A stretch of DNA of 42,759 nucleotides from Bacteroidales bacterium (GTDB lineage: Bacteria > Bacteroidota > Bacteroidia > Bacteroidales > UBA10428), in contig JAFGEO010000148.1 in NCBI GenBank assembly GCA_016931575.1, forward strand, positions 1 to 42,759, in the 5' to 3' direction. The notes under the pieces are model-generated. The model saw only the letters and a program-made list of their open reading frames with translations, was not told the DNA's origin and searched no databases. The position numbers were made by a program, and so were the translations under genes. Shown one piece after another: positions 6,556 to 15,486 of this stretch (the stretch's first letter is position 1; every line of letters begins with the position of its first letter).

Positions 6556-6620
6556 GAATGGTATAACTGTGATTGAACAAAATACAAGAGCCATTCTTAC
6601 TAAAGAGTGGCTCTTTTAAT
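6530..6620 (+). promoter_or_regulatory. ilv transcription attenuator (pause hairpin, antiterminator, terminator)
   Basis: Three RNA pairings are visible. (1) A pause-type hairpin inside the end of the leader frame: TCAGCGT (6530-6536) with ACGCTGA (6544-6550). (2) An antiterminator: TAAGAATGG (6553-6561) with CCATTCTTA (6591-6599), nine perfect pairs. (3) A terminator: AAGAGCCATTCTT (6586-6598) with AAGAGTGGCTCTT (6603-6615), 13 pairs with one G-U, loop ACTA, then TTTTAATTTT. Pairings 2 and 3 share bases 6591-6598 and exclude each other. Stalling at the Ile/Leu/Val codons leaves 6553-6561 free, the antiterminator forms, and ilvDBN is read; when amino acids are plentiful the ribosome reaches the stop codon, covers 6553-6561, and the terminator forms. 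Mechanism inferred from the classic attenuation model. Confidence 0.85.
6586..6620 (+). terminator. Intrinsic terminator of the ilv attenuator
   Basis: A 13-bp stem (6586-6598 with 6603-6615), tetraloop ACTA, U-tract from 6614. It ends about 30 bases before ilvD and is the 'off' state of the attenuator described at 6530-6620. It is too close to ilvD and too far from the upstream methyltransferase stop (220 bases) to be merely the upstream gene's terminator. Confidence 0.9.
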
Positions 6621-6647
6621 TTTAGAAATTAACACATAGACTGAAAG

Positions 6648-8474
6648 ATGAAACGCAAATTACGCAGTGCAACAACAACCGAAGGTCGCCGCATGGCCGG
6701 AGCAAGAAGTCTCTGGCGTGCCACAGGAATGAAAGAGGAGCAAATTGGCAAACCGATTATTGCCGTTGTGAACTCCTTTACACAGTTTGTTCCAGGCCAT
6801 ACCCACCTACATGAGATCGGTCAGGAAGTAAAAAAGATGATCGAAGCCGAAGGTTGCTATGCTGCTGAATTTAACACCATTGCGATCGACGATGGCATTG
6901 CCATGGGACATGACGGCATGTTATACTCTCTGCCTTCGCGCGACCTGATCGCCGACAGCGTCGAATACATGTGCAACGCGCATAAGGTAGATGCCATGGT
7001 TTGTATCAGCAATTGTGATAAGATCACCCCGGGCATGCTAATGGCTGCCATGCGCCTGAATATTCCGTCGATCTTCGTATCAGGTGGTCCTATGGAGGCC
7101 GGAAAGGCACTTAACCGCAAGTATGACCTGGTTGATGCCATGGTGATGGCTGCTGACGATAATGTGCCGGATGATGAAATTTCTGTTGTGGAACGTGAAG
7201 CCTGCCCTACCTGCGGTTCCTGCTCGGGGATGTTCACAGCAAACTCCATGAATTGTCTGAACGAAGCCATTGGTCTTGCCCTGCCTGGGAACGGGACTAT
7301 CGTTGCAACACATAAGAACAGGCTTAAGCTTTTCGAGATTGCCGCAAAACAAATTGTAAAGATCACTCAGGAATACTACTTTGAAGGGAATGATGCCGTA
7401 CTCCCGAGGAGTATTGCCACCCGCCAGTCGTTTATGAATGCTATGGCCCTCGACATAGCCATGGGAGGATCCACCAATACCGTTCTCCACATTCTGGCCA
7501 TTGCCAGGGAAGCTGAGGTAGATTTCACGATGAAGGATATAGATGCCCTGTCAAGGAAGATACCTGTATTGTGCAAGGTTTCACCCAGTTCGCAGTACCA
7601 TGTTGAAGATGTAAACCGTGCCGGGGGCATCCTGGGTATCCTGAACGAACTCAACAAGGCCGGCTTACTTGACGATACGGTAAACCGCGTTGACGGGCTG
7701 AGTCTGGCCGAAGCCATGAAAAAATTTGACATCACCCTTCCAGGTGCCGCAAAGGAAGCCCTTGAAGTTTACGGATCTGCTCCGGCAGGTATTAAAAATC
7801 TTAAACTGGGCAGTCAGGGAGTTATGTTCAGCGAGCTGGACACTGACCGCCAAAGCGGTTGCATTCGTGATGCAGAACATTGTTATAACAAAGACGGAGG
7901 TCTTGGCGTTCTCTTTGGAAATATTGCCGGTAAAGGTTCGGTTGTAAAGACTGCCGGTGTAGATGAATCCATCTTCTTATTTAAAGGCCCGGCGGTGGTC
8001 TTCGAGTCGCAGGAAGAAGCGATAGAAGGCATCCTGGGCGGCAAAGTGAATGCAGGGAATGTTGTTATCATCCGCTATGAAGGCCCAAAAGGCGGCCCCG
8101 GTATGCAGGAAATGCTTTATCCCACCTCCTATATTAAATCAAAAGGACTGGGTAAAACCTGTGCACTGATCACCGACGGTCGCTTCTCAGGAGGCACCTC
8201 AGGATTATCAATCGGTCACGTTTCACCCGAGGCTGCAGCCGGAGGAGAAATTGCCCTGATCGAGGATGGCGACATGATACAGATCAACATTCCCGAACGC
8301 AGGCTGGAAGTGCTGATCAGCGATGAAGAAATGGAAAAACGCAGGAAGGCACAACTGGCAAGGGGCGAAAAAGCCTTCACTCCAAAAAACCGGGATCGTC
8401 AGATATCAAAGGCACTAAAAGCCTATGCCAGCATGGTAACGTCTGCAGATACCGGAGCAATAAGAGAGATTTAA
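6648..8474 (+). CDS. ilvD: Dihydroxy-acid dehydratase
   Basis: A 608-residue protein that matches E. coli-type IlvD throughout: [12 protein letters not shown] (41-51), [18 protein letters not shown], the Cys motif [12 protein letters not shown] (119-130) and [19 protein letters not shown] (185-203), and a C-terminal swivelling domain with [21 protein letters not shown]. The Cys residues at 119, 123, 186, 189 and 192 lie in the conserved iron-sulfur-cluster motifs. It dehydrates 2,3-dihydroxy-isovalerate or -methylvalerate to the 2-keto acids, the third common step of valine and isoleucine synthesis, in the cytoplasm. First gene of ilvDBN, 24 bases upstream of ilvB and under the attenuator. 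Full length, no defects seen. Confidence 0.97.
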   Translation: MKRKLRSATTTEGRRMAGARSLWRATGMKEEQIGKPIIAVVNSFTQFVPGHTHLHEIGQEVKKMIEAEGCYAAEFNTIAIDDGIAMGHDGMLYSLPSRDLIADSVEYMCNAHKVDAMVCISNCDKITPGMLMAAMRLNIPSIFVSGGPMEAGKALNRKYDLVDAMVMAADDNVPDDEISVVEREACPTCGSCSGMFTANSMNCLNEAIGLALPGNGTIVATHKNRLKLFEIAAKQIVKITQEYYFEGNDAVLPRSIATRQSFMNAMALDIAMGGSTNTVLHILAIAREAEVDFTMKDIDALSRKIPVLCKVSPSSQYHVEDVNRAGGILGILNELNKAGLLDDTVNRVDGLSLAEAMKKFDITLPGAAKEALEVYGSAPAGIKNLKLGSQGVMFSELDTDRQSGCIRDAEHCYNKDGGLGVLFGNIAGKGSVVKTAGVDESIFLFKGPAVVFESQEEAIEGILGGKVNAGNVVIIRYEGPKGGPGMQEMLYPTSYIKSKGLGKTCALITDGRFSGGTSGLSIGHVSPEAAAGGEIALIEDGDMIQINIPERRLEVLISDEEMEKRRKAQLARGEKAFTPKNRDRQISKALKAYASMVTSADTGAIREI

Positions 8475-8497
8475 CAAAAAACACAATACATCCTATT

Positions 8498-10201
8498 ATG
8501 TCAACACGAATAGCGGGATCGCATGCAGTTATGCGATCATTAATTGAAGAGGGAGTTGAGTATATCTTCGGATATCCCGGCGGAGCTATCATGCCCGTTT
8601 ATGACTCTATGATGGACTACCAGAAAGAGATCAAACACATACTTACACGCCATGAGCAGGGAGCTGTACATGCTGCACAGGGCTACGCAAGAGTCACCGG
8701 ACGTGTAGGTGTCTGTATGGCAACCTCCGGTCCGGGTGCCACAAACCTCATCACTGGAATTGCTGATGCAATGATTGACAGCACCCCACTGGTATGCATC
8801 ACCGGCCAGGTAGTATCACCCCTGCTGGGTACGGATGCTTTCCAGGAAACTGACGTTGTAGGTATTTCCATGCCGGTAACCAAGTGGAATTACCTGGTAA
8901 CTAAAGCCGAAGAGATCCCCTGGGCTATTTCGCAGGCATTTTATATTGCCAGCACCGGCCGGCCGGGACCTGTTCTGATTGATATCACCAAAGATGCACA
9001 GTTTGCAGAGTTTGACTTCGAGTATAAGAAATGTAAAGGGATTCGAAGCTACATTCCAAAAACTGATGTTGACCTTAAAAAAATCGATGAAGCTGCCGCG
9101 ATCATCAACCAGGCGAAGAAGCCTTATATCCTTTTCGGACAGGGAATTCTTCTGGGAAATGCCGAAAATGAATTCAGGGCTTTTGTAGAAAAATCTGGTA
9201 TCCCTGCGGCATGGACCATCCTGGGTGTTTGTGCCCTCCCGAGCGACCATCCTAATAATATGGGTATGCTGGGCATGCACGGCAACTATTCGACAAACAT
9301 CATGTGCAACGAGTGTGATGCGCTGATCGCCATCGGAATGCGTTTCGACGACCGTGTAACCGGCGACCTGAAACGCTTTGCCAAACAGGCAAAGATCATC
9401 CACCTGGAGATTGATGATGCCGAAGTTGATAAAAACGTAAAAACTGATGTAGCCGTTCTCGGAGATGTTAAGGACTCGCTCCCGCTACTCACAGAAAAGA
9501 TAGAAAAGAAAGATCATGGCCAGTGGATTGAAGAATTCAGAAAACTGGATAAAATTGAATATGAAAAGGTTATCCAGAAAGATTTCTACCCTGAAAAAGA
9601 AGGACTGACCATGGGTGAGGTGATCCGTCGTATCAACGAACGGACAAAAGGAGAAGCCATTATTGTGACGGATGTAGGACAACAGCAGATGTTCGCCTCG
9701 CGCTATGCAAAATTCAAGAATACCCGGAGCTTTGTAACCTCCGGAGGACTTGGAACGATGGGCTTTGGCCTTCCTGCAGCGCATGGTGCAAAAATCGGGG
9801 CACCGGATAAAGATGTTATCCTCTTTGTAGGTGACGGGGGTATCCAGATGACCATCCAGGAGCTGGGAACCATCAACCAGACACAGGCAGCTGTAAAAAT
9901 CGTTCTGATGAATAACAAATACCTTGGAATGGTACGCCAGTGGCAGGAACTTTTCTTTGACAGGCGGTATGCTGAAACTTACCTGATGAATCCCGATTTT
10001 ATTACCATCGCCAAAGGATTTGGTATTGAAGGTAAAAAAGTGCTTCACCGTCCCGACCTGGATGCTTCCATAGATGAAATGCTGGCCCATAAAGGAGCAT
10101 ACCTGCTTGAAGTTTCCATCGAAAAGGAAAATAATGTATTTCCGATGGTTCCCACCGGGGCATCAGTTTCAGAGGTTATCCTTGAACCACAGAAAAAATA
10201 A
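8498..10201 (+). CDS. ilvB: Acetolactate synthase large (catalytic) subunit
   Basis: A 567-residue thiamine-diphosphate enzyme. It carries the catalytic Glu of the ThDP pyrimidine domain (RHEQGAVHAAQGYAR, Glu53), the FAD-contact RFDDRVTG region in the central domain, and the ThDP-Mg motif GDGGIQMT...NN near residues 446-475. It condenses two pyruvates to acetolactate, or pyruvate with 2-ketobutyrate to acetohydroxybutyrate, the first committed step of branched-chain synthesis. Translated just after ilvD (23-base gap) and 17 bases before ilvN, its regulatory subunit, in one transcription unit controlled by the upstream attenuator. Usual family length. Confidence 0.96.
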   Translation: MSTRIAGSHAVMRSLIEEGVEYIFGYPGGAIMPVYDSMMDYQKEIKHILTRHEQGAVHAAQGYARVTGRVGVCMATSGPGATNLITGIADAMIDSTPLVCITGQVVSPLLGTDAFQETDVVGISMPVTKWNYLVTKAEEIPWAISQAFYIASTGRPGPVLIDITKDAQFAEFDFEYKKCKGIRSYIPKTDVDLKKIDEAAAIINQAKKPYILFGQGILLGNAENEFRAFVEKSGIPAAWTILGVCALPSDHPNNMGMLGMHGNYSTNIMCNECDALIAIGMRFDDRVTGDLKRFAKQAKIIHLEIDDAEVDKNVKTDVAVLGDVKDSLPLLTEKIEKKDHGQWIEEFRKLDKIEYEKVIQKDFYPEKEGLTMGEVIRRINERTKGEAIIVTDVGQQQMFASRYAKFKNTRSFVTSGGLGTMGFGLPAAHGAKIGAPDKDVILFVGDGGIQMTIQELGTINQTQAAVKIVLMNNKYLGMVRQWQELFFDRRYAETYLMNPDFITIAKGFGIEGKKVLHRPDLDASIDEMLAHKGAYLLEVSIEKENNVFPMVPTGASVSEVILEPQKK

Positions 10202-10218
10202 TTTAAAGGCCGAAGAAA

Positions 10219-10749
10219 ATGAAACAAACATATACAATAACAGCATTCTCCGAAAACCATATTGGATTGCTGAACCGCATCACCATCATATTTACCCGGC
10301 GGAGAGTAAATATTGAGACCCTGACAGTCTCCCCATCAGCCATCAAGGGTATCCATAAATTCACAATCAGTGTAAATGAGACCCGTGAGATGGTTGAGAA
10401 GGTTGTTAAACAGATCGAAAAAACCGTGGATGTCATTAAAGCCTTCTACCATACCGATGATGAGATCATTTTTCAGGAAATAGCACTTTATAAGGTGCCT
10501 ACAAAAGTTCTGTTGGCAAGCAACAGCATTGAGAAAATCGTCCGGAAAAGCGGTGGAAGGATTGTTGAAGTTACACCGGAATATGCCGTAATCGAGAAGA
10601 TGGGGACATCAGAAGAAACCCAGGAACTTTTCGACCACCTGAATGCGTTGGGAATTCTCCAGTTTACCCGCTCAGGCCGAATTGCCGTTACCCGGCTGAA
10701 TGAAGAATTGCTTCACAATTTCCTTCAGGAAAGAAACATTAAATGGTAG
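10219..10749 (+). CDS. ilvN: Acetolactate synthase small (regulatory) subunit
   Basis: A 176-residue protein with an N-terminal ACT domain (residues ~4-75: TITAFSENHIGLLNRITIIF, then RRVNIETLTVSP) and the C-terminal ALS small-subunit domain (~85-160, with LASNSIEKIV... and GIL.FTRSGRIAVTR). Valine binding at the ACT interface gives feedback inhibition in the family, and the subunit raises the activity of IlvB. Length (~160-180) is that of the IlvH/IlvN long form. Last gene of ilvDBN: a strong terminator follows 20 bases after the stop. The leuA/ilvC genes that often follow in Bacteroidota are not contiguous here. Confidence 0.93.
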   Translation: MKQTYTITAFSENHIGLLNRITIIFTRRRVNIETLTVSPSAIKGIHKFTISVNETREMVEKVVKQIEKTVDVIKAFYHTDDEIIFQEIALYKVPTKVLLASNSIEKIVRKSGGRIVEVTPEYAVIEKMGTSEETQELFDHLNALGILQFTRSGRIAVTRLNEELLHNFLQERNIKW

Positions 10750-10769
10750 GCCTGCTAATACTGAATTTC

Positions 10770-10799
10770 AGGGGCATTCTGTAAAGGATGCCCCTTTTT
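10770..10799 (+). terminator. Terminator of the ilvDBN operon
   Basis: AGGGGCAT (10770-10777) pairs with ATGCCCCT (10788-10795), loop of 10, followed by TTTT. It closes the ilv operon and separates it from the LRR-protein gene at 10895. Confidence 0.88.
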
Positions 10800-10894
10800 A
10801 TTTCAGGACCCCAGGCAACCCCGGAGGCACTTTTCCCGTCTATGAAATGCAAGGAAAAATTAAATTCAACAGCAAATCTCAAAGCTGACTGCTC

Positions 10895-12766
10895 ATGCAA
10901 AAAATTCTCATCCCGGCATACGCCCTTCTGCTCATCCCCCTGGCCCTGCCGGCCCAAAATGTAGCTATTCCAGATGCCTCTTTTAAGCAGGCTTTAATCT
11001 ATCAGGGAGCCGATGAAAACTGGAATGGTGAAATCAGCTATACAGAAGCAGCTAAGATTGCGGAACTGGATATTGCTTACGCTTCCATTGCTTCCCTGGA
11101 GGGCATCAACGCTTTTACAAACCTGGTTTCACTTAATTGCCAGGGAAACAACCTTACTCAGCTGGATCTTTCAAGCAACAAGGGCCTTAGGTACCTTGAC
11201 TGCAGCTACAATGCCCTTTCCACACTTTCAGTATCCCAATTGACAGACCTGGAATACCTGGCCTGTAACCAAACCGGGCTTGTATCCCTGAATGTTACTT
11301 CCAACACAAAACTCCGGAATCTTCAGTGTAGCTGGAATGAACTAAGTGTGCTTCAGCTTTCACTCAATACCTTGCTGGAAGACCTCTCATGCGACGGAAA
11401 CAGAATTACCGGGCTTGATCTCTCCCGGAACCCGGAATTAAAACAGCTTTCCTGCTATGACAACCAGCTTTCCTTCCTTAACCTCTCCAACAACAGCAGG
11501 ATTATTAACCTGCTCTGTGGACGGAATCAGATTAAATCCCTCAATCTGACAGGGAAAACAGACCTGCTTTACCTGGATTGCAGTGACAACGAGCTCACCG
11601 GGCTGTCGGCACCACAAAGCACCGGACTGGCATACCTCACCTGCAGCAGAAATAAGCTCAGCAACCTGGATGTGGCTCATATGGTGAAACTCAGATCACT
11701 GGAATGTAACGACAACCAGCTCATGGTACTCAACCTGGGATACCATCCGGAACTTTCTCAACTCTACTGCCGGGGAAACTATCTTTCCAGTCTCAACCTT
11801 GACCAGTGCCCCACACTAGAATATCTTAACTGTAGCGCTAACAACTTTAGCGAACTGGATCTGACAGCACTTCCTTCCCTGTATATGGTAGAATGTGACT
11901 CCAACAGGATGAGTTCACTTCACTTCAACATGCAGCCGGAACTTGCTTTCCTAAGCTGTAGCAATAACCAGCTCACTTACCTGGATGTGAGTTTTAATAA
12001 GAACCTTTCATGCCTGTCCTGTCATCATAATATGCTTACCAGCCTGAACCTGGAAAATAATCCCCTCCTGAGCGATATTTCCTGCGGTTATAACCTGCTT
12101 AACGAGCTCGATATCAATCACCAGGCAAGTATTTACTTCCTCTCCTGTCCGGGGAACAGCCTTCTCACCCTGGAGCTGAGTAAACATAGCGGATTGCAGC
12201 AGCTTGACTGCAGCGATAACCAGCTATCCTCCCTCGATCTGACCCGCAATTACTATCTTGTTGACCTGCATTGCGGAGGCAATCCGATCACTGCCCTGGA
12301 CCTTTCGAAGAATACTATGCTGATGGAGTGTATGGGATTTCACTGTTGGTCGTGGGGCAGACTGGATTTAAGTGATATGCCGTTGCTGGAATACGTTTGC
12401 GTGTACACACTGCCCTATCCTCCCGAAGGAAAAGAACCCTTATTGATCACTACCGGCAGTCCGAATCTGTATTTCAGTGACGATTGCGTTGATGACCTCC
12501 CGGTTAAAAGAGAAGAGAATAGCTTAACTGTCCGTCCCAATCCTGCACAGGATAATGTTTATATTGATCTTCCAGCAAGCTCCGCGCTACCTCAGCACCT
12601 GACATTTTACAATGCCGAGGGGAAAGTTCTTTACAAGTTACAGGGGATCAGTTCGGAAACGTCACCCCTTGAACTTGATGTTTCGTCCTGGCCTGAAGGG
12701 CTTTACCTGCTGGTCATACAGCAGGGTGGATCTTTCAGCAGCTGTCAGGTGGTTGTTCAAAGATAA
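10895..12766 (+). CDS. Secreted leucine-rich-repeat protein with T9SS sorting tail
   Basis: A 623-residue protein. Signal peptide 1-20 (…ALPAQ). Residues 38-55 have an EF-hand/dockerin-like acidic loop (ADENWNGEISYTEA), as in many Bacteroidota LRR proteins. From ~57 to ~490 there are about 19 repeats of ~21 residues with the core L..L.CS.N.L..LDLS.N, i.e. internalin-like LRRs with a Cys at the strand. The C-terminus (545-623: VRPNPAQDNVY…, GLYLLVIQ, ending VVVQR) is a T9SS type A sorting domain, so the protein is exported through the outer membrane and cell-surface bound or released. Likely role is protein or glycan binding; the ligand is unknown. It lies between ilvN and the convergent ilvC but behind the operon terminator, so it is not part of the ilv unit. 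Confidence 0.88.
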   Translation: MQKILIPAYALLLIPLALPAQNVAIPDASFKQALIYQGADENWNGEISYTEAAKIAELDIAYASIASLEGINAFTNLVSLNCQGNNLTQLDLSSNKGLRYLDCSYNALSTLSVSQLTDLEYLACNQTGLVSLNVTSNTKLRNLQCSWNELSVLQLSLNTLLEDLSCDGNRITGLDLSRNPELKQLSCYDNQLSFLNLSNNSRIINLLCGRNQIKSLNLTGKTDLLYLDCSDNELTGLSAPQSTGLAYLTCSRNKLSNLDVAHMVKLRSLECNDNQLMVLNLGYHPELSQLYCRGNYLSSLNLDQCPTLEYLNCSANNFSELDLTALPSLYMVECDSNRMSSLHFNMQPELAFLSCSNNQLTYLDVSFNKNLSCLSCHHNMLTSLNLENNPLLSDISCGYNLLNELDINHQASIYFLSCPGNSLLTLELSKHSGLQQLDCSDNQLSSLDLTRNYYLVDLHCGGNPITALDLSKNTMLMECMGFHCWSWGRLDLSDMPLLEYVCVYTLPYPPEGKEPLLITTGSPNLYFSDDCVDDLPVKREENSLTVRPNPAQDNVYIDLPASSALPQHLTFYNAEGKVLYKLQGISSETSPLELDVSSWPEGLYLLVIQQGGSFSSCQVVVQR

Positions 12767-12790
12767 TCCGGGCTTTCTGGTGCGGACAAG

Positions 12791-12822
12791 GAAAAAAAAG
12801 GGCTGCCTCGATGAAGCAGCCC
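12791..12822 (-). terminator. Terminator of ilvC
   Basis: GGGCTGC (12800-12806) and GCAGCCC (12816-12822) pair, and on the minus strand eight T follow (A-run 12792-12799). It lies ~30 bases beyond the ilvC stop. The plus strand has no T-tract after the stem, so it serves ilvC rather than the convergent LRR gene. Confidence 0.88.
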
Positions 12823-12851
12823 GGTAAAGATAAGTTCTGTAAAGTATACCA

Positions 12852-14330
12852 TTAGTGAATGATCGCCTCCATGGCTTCCATGGCTTCGCGCAGCTCAGCT
12901 CCGATCAGTTCAACCGGATGGAAGCGGATTTCATCGTTAATCGCAATCAGTTCTTTGTTGTCAACATGATTGTCTTTCCCTGCATTGAAAGGCTTACCGA
13001 TAACATTGGTATCGATTTTCTTCATGAAATCAGCCAGGAGAGGCTTACAGGCATGATCAAAGAGGTAGCAACCGTATTCCGCTGTATCGGAAATCACGCG
13101 GTTCATTTCATACAGCTTCTTACGGGCGATCGTATTGGCGATCAGCGGAGTTTCATGGAGTGACTCATAGTATGCTGATTCCTCCTTGATACCGGTTTCG
13201 GTCATTACGTCGAAAGCAAGCTCAACACCAGCCTTAACAAAGGCTATCATCAGGATGCCGTTATCGAAATATTCCTGTTCTGCGATCTCAACATCACCGG
13301 CAGGAGTTTTTTCGAACGCTGTTTCAGCAGTTTCGGCACGCCATCCCAGCAGTTGTTTGTCTCCATTGGCCCAGTCTTTCATCATGGTTGAAGAAAATAC
13401 TCCTGACATGATATTATCCATGTGGTGCTCAAAAAGTGGGCGCATAATGGCCTTAAGTTCTTCGGCCAGTTTATAGGCTTCGATCTTGGCTGGATTTGAC
13501 AGGCGGTCCATCATGTGGGTGATACCACCGAGCTTCAGGGCCTCGGTAACTACTTCCCAACCGTACTGTACGAGTTTGGAAGCATACCCGGGCTCAATTC
13601 CTTTCTCGATCATTTTGTTGAAGCAAAGGATCGATCCGGTCTGCAGCACCCCGCAAAGGATAGTCTGCTCACCCATCAGGTCAGATTTCACTTCTGCAAC
13701 AAACGATGAATGCAGTACCCCGGCTTTGTGTCCACCAGTACCTACACAGTAAGCCTTTGCAATTTCAAGACCATCACCGTTCGGATCGTTTTCGCGGTGA
13801 ACAGCAATAAGCGTGGGAACGCCAAATCCGCGCAGAAACTCTGCCCGAACTTCTGAAGCAGGAGATTTTGGAGCTACCATGATAACCGTGATATCATCAC
13901 GGATGTCCATTCCTTCTTCAACGATGTTAAAGCCGTGAGAATAAGAAAGGCAGGCACCCTTTTTAATTAAAGGCATGACTGACTTAACAACCGGAGTATG
14001 GTATTTGTCGGGAGTCAGGTTTAGAATCAGGTCAGCCTTTGGGACCATCTCCTCGAAAGTACCCACTTTAAAATTATTGTCGGTGGCATTTTGGTAGGAG
14101 ATCTGCTTTTCAGTGATCTCCACTTCACGAAGGGCATAGGATATATCCAGTCCGCTGTCGCGCATATTCAGTCCCTGGGCTAAACCCTGGGCACCGCAAC
14201 CTAATACTACAATCTTTTTACCCTTAAGTTTTTCAACGCCGTTGTCGAACTCAGCGCTTTCCATAAAATCACATTTCCCAAGTTGTTCCAATTGAAGGCG
14301 CAGGGGAAGTGTATTAAAATAATTAGCCAT
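12852..14330 (-). CDS. ilvC: Ketol-acid reductoisomerase (class II, long form)
   Basis: A 492-residue protein, the length of the E. coli-type (class II) enzyme rather than the ~335-residue class I form. The nucleotide-binding motif [12 protein letters not shown] follows KIVVLG; two tandem knotted helical domains follow, with the Mg-binding acidic and His residues in the [10 protein letters not shown]…, and [12 protein letters not shown] stretches. It isomerises and reduces acetolactate to dihydroxyisovalerate with NADPH, acting between IlvB/N and IlvD. Unusually it is outside the ilvDBN operon, on the opposite strand, with its own promoter, leader and terminator, downstream of an AraC-type gene on the same strand. 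Confidence 0.96.
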   Translation of the reverse strand: MANYFNTLPLRLQLEQLGKCDFMESAEFDNGVEKLKGKKIVVLGCGAQGLAQGLNMRDSGLDISYALREVEITEKQISYQNATDNNFKVGTFEEMVPKADLILNLTPDKYHTPVVKSVMPLIKKGACLSYSHGFNIVEEGMDIRDDITVIMVAPKSPASEVRAEFLRGFGVPTLIAVHRENDPNGDGLEIAKAYCVGTGGHKAGVLHSSFVAEVKSDLMGEQTILCGVLQTGSILCFNKMIEKGIEPGYASKLVQYGWEVVTEALKLGGITHMMDRLSNPAKIEAYKLAEELKAIMRPLFEHHMDNIMSGVFSSTMMKDWANGDKQLLGWRAETAETAFEKTPAGDVEIAEQEYFDNGILMIAFVKAGVELAFDVMTETGIKEESAYYESLHETPLIANTIARKKLYEMNRVISDTAEYGCYLFDHACKPLLADFMKKIDTNVIGKPFNAGKDNHVDNKELIAINDEIRFHPVELIGAELREAMEAMEAIIH

Positions 14331-14422
14331 TTTTAAGATTGTTAAATTATTATTTGTAAATAGTTTGCTTTTGTTGCAGAAAGCATCCGGATCAGTCTGC
14401 TTTCCCTGAACTTACAAAGTAA
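14331..14422 (-). promoter_or_regulatory. ilvC promoter and 5' leader with hairpin and a short Ile-ending reading frame
   Basis: On the minus strand, TTACTTTG (14415-14422) is one mismatch from the -7 consensus. The leader then has a hairpin, GAAAGCA with TGCTTTC (14398-14404 and 14379-14385), whose 3' arm holds the TG of an ATG. From that ATG (14386) a 14-codon frame, [14 protein letters not shown], runs to TAA (14342-14344), 11 bases before the ilvC start. No terminator is present, so a classic attenuator is not supported; a translation-coupled control by Ile supply is possible, or the frame is chance. Confidence 0.35.
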
Positions 14423-14462
14423 ATACATTTCAGGGCCACTTAGGCGTGAAAAAGCATTTATT

Positions 14463-15353
14463 TTAGGTATTTTTCATGGATTTACTCCGAAACTCCTTTG
14501 GTGCGATACCGGTATATTTCTTAAAAAACTTTGTGAAATAGGATTGGTCATCAAAGTTCATAGCACCAGCAATTTCTGAAACTGTCAGATTGGTATGAAG
14601 CAGAAGTCGCTTTATTTCAACGATATATTTTTCCTGAAGTAGTGTAAGGGAAGTTTTTCCGGTAGTCTGCCTGACCATTTGTGTCAGGTGATTCGGAGTG
14701 ACCGCAAGCATGGATGCATAATCGTTAACCCGAAGGTTTTTTTGGTAATTTTCCTCGATCAGAAGAAGAAACTTTTTAACCAGAAAGTGTCCCTTTGCTG
14801 AACGTATGGCCTCGTTCTCTTCCGGATATAGCTGGTCGCATGAAAGCAGGATCAGGTCCAGCAGTGAACGGATCAAATCCTCGGAACACTGTTCCCCTTT
14901 ATTAATCTCCTTGTTCCCCCGTTGAAAAAGACCTCGCAGAAAGAGTTCATCATCCTGTTGTACCAGCTTTAATGGCGGATTGGTCCGATCGACCGAGAAG
15001 AAAAAAGGAAATTCCAGCAGGCGGCCCTTTTTATGCTGGTTTAAGAGGTAAAACTCAGCAGTAAAGAGAAATATATATCCTGAAATATCCTGCGAAAGCT
15101 CAAGCTTATGCGCCTGTCCGGGAGAGAGAAAAAAGACACAGGGCGGTTCGATCCGGTACCGGTTGTTGTCGATAATATGAAATCCGGATCCCCTTGCGAG
15201 GTAAAGAATCTCATAAAAATCGTGGCGGTGGGGATAGGAAACTTTAAAATGGCGGTTTGCATCAAAAACCTCCACCTGGTAGAAAACTCCCTGGCGGCTT
15301 TCCTTCCGAAAGTTATCCAGGCTGTAAACCGGTATGGAATCGGATCGACTCAT
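14463..15353 (-). CDS. AraC-family transcriptional regulator with cupin sensor domain
   Basis: A 296-residue protein. Residues ~25-105 form an AraC-type cupin (YPHRHDFYEILYLARGSGFHIID, then RIEPPCVFFLSPGQAHKL). Residues ~195-293 form the double helix-turn-helix: first HTH around LRVNDYASMLAVTPNHLTQMV, second around LTVSEIAGAMNFDDQSYFTKFFKKYTGIAP, which is the AraC signature. It is a one-component regulator, cytoplasmic. It stands upstream of and on the same strand as ilvC (132-base gap with its own promoter-like box) and divergent from the rhomboid gene, so it may control either. The ligand is unknown. No operator could be identified. Confidence 0.88.
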   Translation of the reverse strand: MSRSDSIPVYSLDNFRKESRQGVFYQVEVFDANRHFKVSYPHRHDFYEILYLARGSGFHIIDNNRYRIEPPCVFFLSPGQAHKLELSQDISGYIFLFTAEFYLLNQHKKGRLLEFPFFFSVDRTNPPLKLVQQDDELFLRGLFQRGNKEINKGEQCSEDLIRSLLDLILLSCDQLYPEENEAIRSAKGHFLVKKFLLLIEENYQKNLRVNDYASMLAVTPNHLTQMVRQTTGKTSLTLLQEKYIVEIKRLLLHTNLTVSEIAGAMNFDDQSYFTKFFKKYTGIAPKEFRSKSMKNT

Positions 15354-15486
15354 TTGGGCAATTTGGGTAAAGATAGGAAAAAAGGGTGTTTGGCATGAAG
15401 GTTTTCTGGGGTCTGAGTTTCCGGGTATTCAGGTAAAAGGACAATCAGATTGTTGAGCTGTAGTGTAATCAACGAAAAACAAAAAA

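Noticed and set aside
10895-12766. The LRR gene as fourth gene of the ilv operon
   Set aside because: A strong terminator at 10770-10799 separates it from ilvN.
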